Shown: in pieces, positions 18,226 to 26,302 of the stretch
Position numbering within the stretch: position 1 is the first letter of the stretch
How the letters are laid out: each line of letters opens with the position of its first letter
NCBI RefSeq assembly: GCF_024495425.1
Contig: NZ_JANHJR010000003.1
Coordinates: 868,001 to 932,000 of the forward strand
Direction: 5' to 3'
Length of the DNA: 64,000 bases
Source: Haloarchaeobius litoreus
GTDB lineage: Archaea; Halobacteriota; Halobacteria; Halobacteriales; Natrialbaceae
The notes under the pieces: generated by a model
The model's input: the letters and a program-made list of their open reading frames with translations, nothing else
Database searches by the model: none
Told to the model about the DNA's origin: nothing
Translations under genes and position numbers: made by a program

Positions 18226-18486
18226 ATGACCGACGGCCCAGCTATCACACTCTACCGGCTCCAGGCGTGCCCGTTCTGCGAGCGCGTCGTCCGCGTGCTC
18301 GACGAGTACGACCTCGACTACCGCTCGCGGTTCGTCGAACCGCTGCACTCCCGGCGGAACGTCGTCAAGCGTGTCTCCGGAAAGCGCACCGTCCCGGCCA
18401 TCGTCGACGAGAACACCGGCGTCACGATGTCCGAGAGCGCGAACATCGTCGACTACCTCCACGCGACCTACGGGGGTGAGGCCTGA
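18226..18486 (+). CDS. Glutaredoxin-like / GST N-terminal domain protein
   Basis: An 86-residue thioredoxin-fold protein with the dithiol motif C15-P-F-C18 (ACPFCERV), a cis-Pro loop (TVPAI) and the ESANIVDYL segment typical of glutathione-S-transferase N-domains and glutaredoxins. Haloarchaea use gamma-glutamylcysteine rather than glutathione, so the thiol partner is uncertain. I chose the ATG at 18226; the upstream extension has no homology. Its stop overlaps the start of the redoxin gene (TGATG), which links the two functionally. Confidence 0.88.
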   Translation: MTDGPAITLYRLQACPFCERVVRVLDEYDLDYRSRFVEPLHSRRNVVKRVSGKRTVPAIVDENTGVTMSESANIVDYLHATYGGEA

Positions 18487-19001
18487 TGGAACTCGAGTTC
18501 GACGTGGTCGAACTGCCCGACAGCGACCCCGTGACGGCCGGTGAGACGGCACCCGACTTCACCCGCCCGCTCGTGAACGACGAGTACTGGGAGGACGCCT
18601 CCCTCTCGGACCTGACCGACGAGGGGCCGGTCTTGCTCGTCGCCCACTCGATGGACGGGGCGTTCCCGGCGACGTACGTCTGGAACGAGATCCGCGACCG
18701 CGAGTGGGGCGAGCGCTTCGACGCGCAGGTCGTCGGCATCTCCGTCTCCGACCCGTACGCCCACAAGCGGCTCATCGAGGAGCGCGGCATCGACCACGCA
18801 CTGTTCTCGGACCCCGCCGCCGGCGTCGCCGCCGAGTACGGCATCGGCCACGACCTCGACGGGATGGCCGGCGTCACGGAGTTCCGGCCCGCCGTCTTCC
18901 TCGTCGACGGGGACCGCACGGTCCAGTACGCCTGGACCGCACAGGAGTGGCCCGACTTCCCCGACTACGACGCGGTCGAGGCCGCGCTCGACGAGCTGTA
19001 G
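18486..19001 (+). CDS. Redoxin / AhpC-TSA-fold protein without cysteines
   Basis: A 171-residue peroxiredoxin-fold protein: AGETAPDFTRPLVND at the N-terminus, then GPVLLVAHSMDGAFPATYVW in the position of the peroxidatic loop, then VVGISVSDPYAHKR and a C-terminal FLVDGDRTVQYAW strand. The expected catalytic Cys is missing and the whole protein has no cysteine, so thiol peroxidase activity is unlikely. It is translated from an ATG overlapping the stop of the CPFC glutaredoxin-like gene, which may supply the redox centre. Confidence 0.85.
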   Translation: MELEFDVVELPDSDPVTAGETAPDFTRPLVNDEYWEDASLSDLTDEGPVLLVAHSMDGAFPATYVWNEIRDREWGERFDAQVVGISVSDPYAHKRLIEERGIDHALFSDPAAGVAAEYGIGHDLDGMAGVTEFRPAVFLVDGDRTVQYAWTAQEWPDFPDYDAVEAALDEL

Positions 19002-19054
19002 GCCGGTTCGGGGATTCTGACACGCTTTTAGGCCCTCCCGGAGTAGCTCCCGCC

Positions 19055-19639
19055 ATGACCGACGTGGCACACGCCGGCGAGGTGGTCCGCGAGGGCGGCC
19101 TCGTCGTCTACCCCACCGAGACGGTGTACGGACTCGGTGCCGATGCGCTCGACGCCGAGGCCGTCGAGCGCGTGTTCGAGGCGAAGGGACGGGCCCGCGA
19201 CAAGCCCGTCTCCCTCGGCGTCCCCGACGTCGAGACCGCGACGGAGCACGTGCTGGCGACCGAACGCGAGACGGCGTTCATGTACGAGTTCCTGCCCGGT
19301 CCGGTGACGGTGCTCTGCCAGCGCCGCGAGCACGTGCCCGACATCCTGACCGCCGGCCGCGAGCTGGTCGGCGTCCGGGTGCCCGCCCACCAGACGGCGC
19401 TGGCGCTGTACCGGACCGCCGGGACCCCGGTCACGGCGACGAGCGCGAACCTGAGCGGGCGACCGAGCGTCACCGATCCCGCCGACCTCGACGAGGAGCT
19501 CCTGGAGCAGGTGGACCACGTCGTCGACTCCGGCCCGACCGACGGCACCGAGAGCACCGTCGTCGACGTCGAGGCGGGCGAGATACACCGCCGTGGCTCG
19601 CTCGCCGACCGCATCGAGGACTGGCTGGACGAGGGGTGA
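19055..19639 (+). CDS. YrdC/Sua5-type threonylcarbamoyl-AMP synthase
   Basis: Makes threonylcarbamoyl-AMP for the t6A37 modification of ANN-decoding tRNAs. The 194-residue protein is a single YrdC domain: GGLVVYPTETVYGLGADA (about 14-31), DKPVSLGVPD, FLPGPVTVLC and TATSANLSGRPS, which hold the ATP/threonine pocket. The C-terminal Sua5 domain is absent, as in TsaC-like proteins. The ATG at 19055 was chosen by homology; a TATA-like cttttagg lies 27 bases before it, so it is probably leaderless. Confidence 0.93.
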   Translation: MTDVAHAGEVVREGGLVVYPTETVYGLGADALDAEAVERVFEAKGRARDKPVSLGVPDVETATEHVLATERETAFMYEFLPGPVTVLCQRREHVPDILTAGRELVGVRVPAHQTALALYRTAGTPVTATSANLSGRPSVTDPADLDEELLEQVDHVVDSGPTDGTESTVVDVEAGEIHRRGSLADRIEDWLDEG

Positions 19640-19706
19640 CGGTGAGCACCGGCTATCACCGGCTCAGGCAAGCAACCGTCAAGTCGGCTGACCTCGTAGC
19701 CACCCC

Positions 19707-20171
19707 ATGACCAACATCGACGACCCGCGAATGGTCCAGCGAGACGGGTTCACCGTCGTCGGACTCTCCACACGTGCGACCGGCGAAACCGACCTCGGCG
19801 CGCACTGGAGCGACTTCGAGAACCGGCACCGTTCGTACACCGACCGCATCGGCTCGGACGAGGCGTACGGCGTCCTGTTCGACTTCGATTCCGGTACCGG
19901 CTCGTTCACGTACCTCGTCGGAGTCGAGCCGTCGAACGAAACGGACGTCCCGTCGACGCTCGACCGGGTCGAGGTACCCGGTGGAACCTACGCGGTGTTC
20001 ACGGTCCCGCTCGACGAGGTCGGGACGCTGATGGACTACGTGTACGACGAGTGGTTCCCGTCGGTGACGTTCGAGCGGACCGACGACCCCGAGTTCGAGT
20101 ACTACGGCCCCGACTTCGACCCCCGCGACGCCGAGGCGACACTCGACGTGTACGTCCCGGTCGACGACTGA
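19707..20171 (+). CDS. GyrI-like small-molecule-binding (AraC effector-binding) domain protein
   Basis: A 154-residue protein that looks like a stand-alone SHS2/GyrI-like effector-binding domain: FTVVGLSTRATGE at the start, YGVLFDFDSGTGSFTYLVGVEP in the middle, VPGGTYAVFTV and DYVYDEWFPS next, and EYYGPDFDPRDAEATLDVYVPV at the end. There is no DNA-binding domain. Such proteins bind or hydrolyse hydrophobic cations or other small molecules; the ligand here is unknown. It is monocistronic, converging with the Cas4-like gene. Confidence 0.85.
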   Translation: MTNIDDPRMVQRDGFTVVGLSTRATGETDLGAHWSDFENRHRSYTDRIGSDEAYGVLFDFDSGTGSFTYLVGVEPSNETDVPSTLDRVEVPGGTYAVFTVPLDEVGTLMDYVYDEWFPSVTFERTDDPEFEYYGPDFDPRDAEATLDVYVPVDD

Positions 20172-20188
20172 GCGAGCGGCACCGGACA

Positions 20189-20842
20189 CTACAGCCCGAG
20201 CAGCGAGCTCAGGGAGCGGGTCTTCACCCCGCAGCTGTCCGCGTACTCGCATGACCCGCACTTCGGGCTGTTCCTGAGCCGCGGCGGCGGGCCGTCGATC
20301 GCCTCGACGGTGCGCATCGCCCGCCGATAGGCCGCCGTTCGGCGCGCGGTGACGTCGACGGCGCGGACGACACCGTGTGCGGGGTACTCGACGAACGCAC
20401 GCTCGACGGGCGTCTCGCGCTCCCACGCGAGCGCCTTCGCGGCCGCGACGGCCCAGACGGAGTGGGTCTCCCAGACGCCGTTCTCGGGTGGGTTCCCGGG
20501 TGAGACGAGCGACGGTTCTGGCGGGTCGGCGAGCACCTTCCCCGCGATGCCGCGGCAGTCGCGCCCGGTCAGCAGCACGTCCCGGGCGGCGGGGTCACGG
20601 AGCGCGTCGAACCGGGGGCAGGTCTCGGCGGTGCGGCGGAGCTGCTGGCGGTACGTCGGCGGTGGAAGCGCGGCGTTGTCGGCGAGTTCGTCTTCCCAGT
20701 CCCCCGAAAGCAGCTCGTCGTACCGGTGGGCCAGCTCCCTGACCGCCTCGACATCGTCGGGGACCGTCCGGTCGGTGCGGCGGGCGTAGTACAGCTTGCG
20801 CGGGCAGTAGGTCGCCTCACGGAGGTCGCTGAACGCGAGCAC
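20189..20842 (-). CDS. Cas4/Dna2-like Fe-S protein, orphan, possibly nuclease-dead
   Basis: A 217-residue protein starting at GTG. The Cas4 iron-sulfur ligands are visible: C13 (ATYCPRK) and C195, C198, C204 (KCGSCEYADSC). The RecB-type PD-(D/E)xK core in between is poorly preserved: where Cas4 has a D...ExK pair I see DPPEPSLVSPGNPPENGVW, without a clear ExK. It therefore may bind but not cut DNA. No CRISPR array or other cas gene is in the window, so a CRISPR role is not supported. It is followed upstream on the same strand by the CMI4-like gene, 25 bases away. Confidence 0.85.
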   Translation of the reverse strand: MLAFSDLREATYCPRKLYYARRTDRTVPDDVEAVRELAHRYDELLSGDWEDELADNAALPPPTYRQQLRRTAETCPRFDALRDPAARDVLLTGRDCRGIAGKVLADPPEPSLVSPGNPPENGVWETHSVWAVAAAKALAWERETPVERAFVEYPAHGVVRAVDVTARRTAAYRRAMRTVEAIDGPPPRLRNSPKCGSCEYADSCGVKTRSLSSLLGL

Positions 20843-20867
20843 ACCCCGTCTGGGCCCGGCTTCCTAC

Positions 20868-21467
20868 TTAAAACGAGACGTCGACCTCGGCGTCCTCCGT
20901 CGCGTCCTTCAGCCCGTCGTCCTTCACGTCGTCCGTGAGGCCGCCGGTCAGGTCGCTGTCGGCGAGGATGCTGTCGAACTCGCCGCGGTAGCGGTCGTTG
21001 GCGGCGCGGGACTCGTTGCGTGCCGCGAGCGCGTCGCGGTAGCGGCGCACGGTCGACGCGCTCACGTCGAGGTCGTCGGCCAGGTCCGTCAGCGGGTCCC
21101 CGTCGTCGTCGAGCCAGTCGCGCAGGACGTCGAGGTCGAACGGCGCGTCGAGGTCGGTCTCGCGGAGCAGGTGCAGGTCCATCCGGGACCGGAACACGGT
21201 GTGTCGGGAGACCTCGAGCTCGCGTGCGAGGTCGGCGTCGGTCTCCCCGTCGTAGAAGCCGCGGACCAGGGTGCTCAGCTCGTCGTCGTCGAGGTCGGTC
21301 CGGAACGCGTACCGCTCGCGCATCCGGTCGACGACGTCGGACAGGCGCTGGCCGACGTCACCCCTGTCGGCGAGCGAGCCGCGCGACTCCTCCTGGGTCT
21401 CCGTGACGGTCTCCCCTTCGGTCACGGACATGAAGATGTCGCGCAGTTCCTCCGTCTTTCTGTCCAT
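20868..21467 (-). CDS. HTH-rich regulator, conditioned-medium-induced protein 4-like
   Basis: A 199-residue acidic protein with two helix-turn-helix-like segments: DADLARELEVSRHTVFRSRMDL (about 80-101) and LADDLDVSASTVRRYRDAL (about 127-145). I recognise it as the haloarchaeal protein annotated conditioned medium-induced protein 4; that name comes from memory of annotations. DNA binding is inferred from the HTH pattern. ATG 21467 was chosen over an upstream extension of 54 codons without homology. It is read divergently from the Fe-S oxidoreductase gene and may be co-transcribed with the Cas4-like gene downstream. Confidence 0.8.
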   Translation of the reverse strand: MDRKTEELRDIFMSVTEGETVTETQEESRGSLADRGDVGQRLSDVVDRMRERYAFRTDLDDDELSTLVRGFYDGETDADLARELEVSRHTVFRSRMDLHLLRETDLDAPFDLDVLRDWLDDDGDPLTDLADDLDVSASTVRRYRDALAARNESRAANDRYRGEFDSILADSDLTGGLTDDVKDDGLKDATEDAEVDVSF

Positions 21468-21581
21468 CGTGACAGGAAGATAACGCGGACGAGCTATAAA
21501 AGACTGCGGTGAACTGGTTGGGGTCCGGGCGGTCGGCGCGCTGGTCGCCGGGAACCGCCGGACGGCAGCCGGCCGGTGGTA

Positions 21582-21596
21582 AACTGGAAACCAGTT
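21582..21596. repeat. Perfect 6-base inverted repeat in a divergent promoter region
   Basis: AACTGGAAACCAGTT, arms AACTGG/CCAGTT with an AAA spacer, lies between the divergently read CMI4-like gene and the Fe-S oxidoreductase gene, 81 bases before the latter. It is a candidate regulator site. Confidence 0.45.
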
Positions 21597-21645
21597 CGAT
21601 ATTCCCGCAAGACACCGCCGGGGTGGCATCCGGGAGGTGTGGCAA

Positions 21646-21653
21646 GATTTAAG
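21646..21653 (+). promoter_or_regulatory. TATA-like box of the Fe-S oxidoreductase gene
   Basis: The sequence gatttaag is centred about 28 bases before the ATG at 21678, consistent with a leaderless archaeal transcript. Confidence 0.6.
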
Positions 21654-21677
21654 CCGCCATCGTCCGGGTGATAGACT

Positions 21678-23828
21678 ATGACAGTTCCGCCGTTACAGAC
21701 CCCCGGACGGGAGACGTTCTGGCAGATCGGGTACGTCCAGGAGATACTGTTCTACTTCTTCGCTGCGATGGCGCTGCTGACGTTCGGCTGGGGCGTCTAC
21801 CGGCGGTTCACGCGGTACACGCGCGGCGCGGACGACTGGTTCGACCGGACCGACGGCATCGTCTCGCGCGTCGTCGGGGCGACGAAGATCGTCGCCACCA
21901 ACGAGAAGCAGTTCAACCGCGACCTGTACGGGGGCCTGATGCACACGTTCATCATGTGGGGCTTCCTGACGCTGTTCATCGGCACCGTCATCATCGGCAT
22001 CGACATCGACCTCTGGCAGAAGGCGCTCGGCAACGAGCCGTTCCTGCAGGGCGCGTTCTACCTCTCCTACTCGCTCGTGATGGACGCCATGGGTCTGCTG
22101 TTCGTCGTCGGCATCGGCATGGCGATCTACCGGCGCTACTGGGTGCGCAACGAGCGCCTCTGGGGCAAGCACACCAGCACCGAGGACACGCTGTTCGTCT
22201 GGACCCTGTTCCTGCTCGGCGTCGGCGGCTACGTCGTCGAGGGCCTGCGCATCCTCGGCGACGGCGCGGGCAGCACCTCGATGCCGGAGTACGAGATCGT
22301 CAGCTTCGTCGGCTGGTTCACCGCACGGACGTTCCAGGCCGTGGGCGTCTCGCCGGGTCTCGCCGCCGACGTCTACGTCGCGGTGTGGTGGAGCCACGCA
22401 CTGCTCGCGCTCGGGTTCATCGCGCTCATCCCGTTCGCGAAGCCGTTCCACATGCTCTCCTCCTTCGCGAACGTCGTCACCCGCGACGAGAAGGCGGGCA
22501 AGCGGCTGCCCTCCGTGCCGGCCGACCTCGACGCCGAGACCGGCGCGGCGAGCATCGACCACTTCTCGTGGAAGGAGATACTCGACCAGGACGCCTGCAC
22601 GAAGTGCGGTCGCTGTTCCTCGGTCTGCCCGGCGAAGGCCTCGGGCCGTCCCCTCGACCCACGTGACGTCATCCTCGACCTGAAGCAGTACCGGGAGAAC
22701 CTGGCGGCCGGCGGCGACGAGAGGACCATCGTCGCCGACGGCGGCTCATCGGTCATCCAGGCGGAGACGATGGAGTCCTGCATGTCCTGCATGGCCTGCA
22801 TGGACGCCTGCCCGGTCGAGATCGAGCACCTCAAGAGCTTCACCCGGATGAACCGCGAGCTGACCGACGCCGGGGAGATACAGCCCTCGATGCAGGAGGT
22901 GTTCCAGAACGTGATGCAGAAGGGCAACACGTTCGGCGACCCCAACAGAAAGCGCGGCGACTGGGCCGACGACGTCGAGGTCGACGTGCCCGACGCCCGC
23001 GAGCGGGAGGTCGAGTACCTCTGGTACGTCGGCGACTACCCGAGCTTCGACGACCGGAACAAGAAGGTCGCCCGTTCGCTGGCGACCATCCTCGACGCCG
23101 CCGACGTGAGCTTCGGCATCCTGTTCGACGACGAGAAGTACGACGGCAACGACATCCGCCGCGTCGGCGAGGAGTTCCTCTACATCGAGCTGGCGGGTCA
23201 CCACGTCGAGTCCTTCGAGGACTGCGAGTTCGAGAAGATCGTCTGCACCGACCCGCACTCCTACAACACCATCAAGAACGAGTACCCCGAGGTCGACTTC
23301 GAGGAGTTCGCCGACGACCCCGTGATGCCGTTCGACTACGAGGGCACCTGGAACGCCGACGGCGAGATCGACGTGTACCACTGGACGCAGGTCGTCGAGG
23401 AGCTCGTCCCGCAGCTCGGCCTCTCCGGGAACGAACTCGACTACACCGTCACCTACCACGACCCGTGCCACCTCGGCCGGTACAACGACGAGTACGAGGC
23501 CCCGCGCGAGCTCGTGAAGGCCACCGGCTGCGAGCTCCACGAGATGCCGCGCAACCGGGACGACTCGTTCTGCTGCGGTGGCGGCGGTGGTGGTCTCTGG
23601 ATGGAGCTGGAGGAGGAGACGAAGCCCAGCGAGGAGCGCCTCCGGGAGGCCCTGGAGGACACGGCTGCGGGCTCGCAGATCGAGAAGTTCGTCGTCGCCT
23701 GCCCGATGTGCATGACGATGTACGAGGACGGCCGGAAGACCGGCGGCTTCGAGGACGACATCGAGGTCGTCGACGTCGCCGAACTGGTCGTCGAGGCCAT
23801 CGGCGAGAGCGAGACCGCCGGGCTGTAG
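21678..23828 (+). CDS. Membrane Fe-S oxidoreductase, heterodisulfide-reductase (HdrDE-like) type
   Basis: A 716-residue fusion. Residues 1-265 form a NarI/HdrE-like membrane domain of five or six helices with several His that could bind heme. Two 4Fe-4S ferredoxin motifs follow: C307/C310/C313/C317 (CTKCGRCSSVCP) and C368/C371/C374/C378 (CMSCMACMDACP). The C-terminal HdrD-like part (about 440-716) has one intact CCG site: C597 (DPCHLGRY), C632-C633 (CCGGGGGG) and C675/C678 (CPMCM). The first CCG site (about 447-530) is degenerate. The architecture suggests electron transfer between membrane quinones and a soluble thiol, disulfide or flavoprotein partner. A beta-oxidation or lactate-type role is equally possible. 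It is monocistronic. Confidence 0.93.
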   Translation: MTVPPLQTPGRETFWQIGYVQEILFYFFAAMALLTFGWGVYRRFTRYTRGADDWFDRTDGIVSRVVGATKIVATNEKQFNRDLYGGLMHTFIMWGFLTLFIGTVIIGIDIDLWQKALGNEPFLQGAFYLSYSLVMDAMGLLFVVGIGMAIYRRYWVRNERLWGKHTSTEDTLFVWTLFLLGVGGYVVEGLRILGDGAGSTSMPEYEIVSFVGWFTARTFQAVGVSPGLAADVYVAVWWSHALLALGFIALIPFAKPFHMLSSFANVVTRDEKAGKRLPSVPADLDAETGAASIDHFSWKEILDQDACTKCGRCSSVCPAKASGRPLDPRDVILDLKQYRENLAAGGDERTIVADGGSSVIQAETMESCMSCMACMDACPVEIEHLKSFTRMNRELTDAGEIQPSMQEVFQNVMQKGNTFGDPNRKRGDWADDVEVDVPDAREREVEYLWYVGDYPSFDDRNKKVARSLATILDAADVSFGILFDDEKYDGNDIRRVGEEFLYIELAGHHVESFEDCEFEKIVCTDPHSYNTIKNEYPEVDFEEFADDPVMPFDYEGTWNADGEIDVYHWTQVVEELVPQLGLSGNELDYTVTYHDPCHLGRYNDEYEAPRELVKATGCELHEMPRNRDDSFCCGGGGGGLWMELEEETKPSEERLREALEDTAAGSQIEKFVVACPMCMTMYEDGRKTGGFEDDIEVVDVAELVVEAIGESETAGL

Positions 23829-23844
23829 CGGGCGCGACGAGCGC

Positions 23845-24669
23845 TCACCAGAGCCGTTCGGCCAGCTCCCGGACCGCGTCCGGCAGGTGCTCGGGCCCAA
23901 GCGTCTCCTCGCGCGGGTCGGCCTCGGTGTCGAAGCCGGCGGGTTCGGCGGGTCCGCCACCATCTGCAGACGGCGCATGGTCGTAGGTGTCGGCGGGGTC
24001 GCCGTAGCGCCAGACGTGCATCATCCACGGGGTGTCACAGGGGAACCGGATGTAGTCATCGTAGACCAGCCGGTACTTCCACCAGGCGTAGCGGCCGGGG
24101 AAGCCGACGTGGGTGTGCCACGGGCGGCACTCCCGGCCGTCGTCGTCGTACACCGACGGCGGGGGGTCGATGCGGTTACCGTTCCGCGTGGCGATGAACA
24201 TCGCCCCGATGGGTCGCCAGTACTCGTGGTCGACGATGACCGACTCGGGCCGGCTGGCGTCGAGGATGCCCCCGTTGCCGATCCAGCGGGGGTTGATCCA
24301 GTGCGAGGTGTCGCCGGCCGCGAAGAAGTCGAAGTACGGGATGAACCCGGCGTCGATGAGCGCACCGACGGTTGGGAAGTTGCGCTCGAACGACCGGCGG
24401 ACCGACCGCTGGAACAGTCGGGTCGCCTCGGAGTCGCCGCAGGTTCTGTGGATCGAATCGTCGTAGTGGACCATCTTCGGCCGGTACGTGGCGTCCGGGC
24501 AGCGAGTCGTGGTGCGCGTGGCGGTCGTGGTGGTCTCGGCGGCGGCAGCGGTCGAGCCTGTGCTGCCGATGCCGGTGACGACGACGGCACCGCCCGAGAG
24601 CTGGAGCAGTCGGCGACGGGAGAGTCGGCCACCGTCGGTGGAGTCGTCTTCAGGGGACGGAGTGGGCAT
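23845..24669 (-). CDS. Tat-exported protein of unknown function
   Basis: A 274-residue protein with a twin-arginine signal: SRRRLLQLSGGAVVV (about 17-31) followed by an Ala/Thr-rich stretch (TAAAAETTTTATRTTTR) that probably includes the mature N-terminus. The mature part is rich in Trp, Tyr, His and Cys (CRPWHTHVGFPGRYAWWKY; FPCDTPWMMHVWRYGDP), a composition that suggests a compact extracellular domain with disulfides. I do not recognise the family. ATG 24669 was chosen because it places the RR motif near the start; the frame has 20 more codons upstream. It converges with the Fe-S oxidoreductase gene. Confidence 0.8.
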   Translation of the reverse strand: MPTPSPEDDSTDGGRLSRRRLLQLSGGAVVVTGIGSTGSTAAAAETTTTATRTTTRCPDATYRPKMVHYDDSIHRTCGDSEATRLFQRSVRRSFERNFPTVGALIDAGFIPYFDFFAAGDTSHWINPRWIGNGGILDASRPESVIVDHEYWRPIGAMFIATRNGNRIDPPPSVYDDDGRECRPWHTHVGFPGRYAWWKYRLVYDDYIRFPCDTPWMMHVWRYGDPADTYDHAPSADGGGPAEPAGFDTEADPREETLGPEHLPDAVRELAERLW

Positions 24670-24857
24670 GTGTGGGGCGGTCGTGGCATCGAGAACACGC
24701 GAGAATAGTACTCGGTCGTTACGTGACACGTTCCGACGGACCTGACAGGTAAGCCGGGCTTAGTCGACGCGTGGGCGTCGGACTCGGCTGCGAGGGAGAT
24801 ACCATGGTTCGTGCATACATCGACGCCTTCTTACCGTCTAATTGCACACGTCCGTGT

Positions 24858-25433
24858 ATGTACATCGGACGATTCCTGGTGGTCGGCCCGGACGTCGGCG
24901 CGTACCGCGTGTCCTCGCGCTCGTTCCCGAACCGGACGATCTCGCGACGTGACGACGACACGCTGACCGTCGGCCCGACGGCGGACGCCCCGGAGACGGA
25001 CAACCCGTACGTGGCGTACAACTGCGTCCGCGTCACCGACGCCGGCGCGGTCCTCGGCAACGGCTCGCACGTCGACCCCGTCGCGGAGAAGCTGGCGATG
25101 GGCTACCCAGCCCGCGACGCGCTCGCGACCGCGCTGCTCTCGCTGGACTACGAGAAGGACGACTACGACACGCCCCGCATCGCCGGGGTCATCGGCGACG
25201 ACGCCGCGTTCGTCGGCATCGTGCGCCGCGACGCCCTGCTCGTCCACGAGGTCACCGAGCCGACGCTCGTCGCGACGTACGAGAAGGACACCCCCGAGGC
25301 GTACGACTTCGACGCGACCGACGCCGAGGCGGCCGCCCGCGAGGTGCTCGAGGCCGAGTTCGAACACGCGGTCTGTGCCGCCGGCGTCGTCCGCGACGGC
25401 GACGGGTTCTCGCTGGCGAGTCTGGACGCCTGA
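24858..25433 (+). CDS. purO: PurO: archaeal IMP cyclohydrolase
   Basis: Closes the last ring of purine synthesis, FAICAR to IMP, with the archaea-specific fold unrelated to PurH. The 191-residue sequence has the family's start [10 protein letters not shown], then [38 protein letters not shown] and the later [14 protein letters not shown]. The length is typical. The ATG at 24858 was chosen over an upstream in-frame codon by this homology, and a TATA-like ttcttac sits about 27 bases before it. Confidence 0.95.
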   Translation: MYIGRFLVVGPDVGAYRVSSRSFPNRTISRRDDDTLTVGPTADAPETDNPYVAYNCVRVTDAGAVLGNGSHVDPVAEKLAMGYPARDALATALLSLDYEKDDYDTPRIAGVIGDDAAFVGIVRRDALLVHEVTEPTLVATYEKDTPEAYDFDATDAEAAAREVLEAEFEHAVCAAGVVRDGDGFSLASLDA

Positions 25434-25501
25434 GCGCCGTCTCCACCACGCTTCTCACACCACCGCAGGATTGAACGGCCGCGAGGTACTCCTCTCGCGA
25501 C

Positions 25502-26161
25502 ATGCGCTTCGGCGTCATCTCCGACGTGCACGCCAACGCGGTCGCCCTGCGTGCCGTCCTCGACGACATGCCACCCGTCGACGGGCTCCTCTGTGCCGGC
25601 GACGTGGTCGGCTACGGTCCCGCCCCCGGCGAGTGCGTCGACGAGCTCGCCGGCCGCGACGTGGCGAGCGTCTCGGGCAACCACGACCGCGCGGTCGTCA
25701 CCGACACCGCGTTCCGCTTCAACGACATGGCCCGTGCCGGCGTCGAGTACGCCCGCGAACAGCTCACCGACGCCCAGCTTTCCTGGCTCGCCGACCTCCC
25801 GACCGAGCGCCGGGAGCACGACGGCTACGTCAAGCTCGTCCACGGCCACCCCGACGACCCCGACCACTACACCCGGCCCCACGAGTTCTCCCCCGACCTG
25901 CTCCGCGGCGAGGCCGTCCTCGTCATGGGCCACACCCACGTCCAGCACCACGAGCGCTACGACGAGGGCGTCGTCATGAACCCCGGGAGCGTCGGCCAGC
26001 CGAGAGACAGCGACCCTCGCGCCGCCTACGCCGTCCTCGACATGGACGCTGGTGAGGTCGACGAGCGACGGGTCGAGTACGACATCGAGCGGGTGCAGGA
26101 GCAGGTGCGGGAGGCCGGCCTGCCCGAACGTATCGGAACCCGGCTGGAAGACGGGCGGTAA
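25502..26161 (+). CDS. Metallophosphoesterase, YfcE/MJ0936 type
   Basis: A 219-residue calcineurin-like phosphodiesterase. The metal-binding motifs are all present: GVISDVHAN (D-x-H), CAGDVVGYG (GD), SGNHDRAV (GNHD), VHGHPDD and MGHTHVQ (GHTH), then MNPGSVGQPRDSDPRAAYAVLD, typical of the YfcE/MJ0936 group. Substrates in that group are phosphodiesters and the physiological one is unknown. It follows purO by 68 bases on the same strand. Confidence 0.95.
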   Translation: MRFGVISDVHANAVALRAVLDDMPPVDGLLCAGDVVGYGPAPGECVDELAGRDVASVSGNHDRAVVTDTAFRFNDMARAGVEYAREQLTDAQLSWLADLPTERREHDGYVKLVHGHPDDPDHYTRPHEFSPDLLRGEAVLVMGHTHVQHHERYDEGVVMNPGSVGQPRDSDPRAAYAVLDMDAGEVDERRVEYDIERVQEQVREAGLPERIGTRLEDGR

Positions 26162-26170
26162 GGGCGGGTC

Positions 26171-26239
26171 TCCCACCGGTTTAACCAACACAGCCCGGGT
26201 CGACACCGGTTATTAACCAACATCCAGCCGGGAGACCAC
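26171..26239. repeat. Imperfect direct repeat of about 30 bases between convergent genes
   Basis: CACCGGTTTAACCAACA with CAGCCCGGG, and CACCGGTTATTAACCAACA with CCAGCCGGG, follow each other between the stop codons of the phosphoesterase and tryptophanase genes. The outermost blocks (GGTCTCCCACCGG and CCGGGAGACC) are also roughly inverted. It lies between two 3' ends, so a role in transcription termination or RNA stability is possible. Confidence 0.5.
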
Positions 26240-26302
26240 CGACTCGAACCCGAACAGAGTCCTGCTGTGATCGTGGTGAACACGGTCGAACGGAGTGCCG
26301 AC

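Noticed and set aside
20189-20842. CRISPR-Cas locus suggested by a Cas4-like gene
   Set aside because: No repeat-spacer array and no other cas gene is present; the nuclease motif is also degraded.
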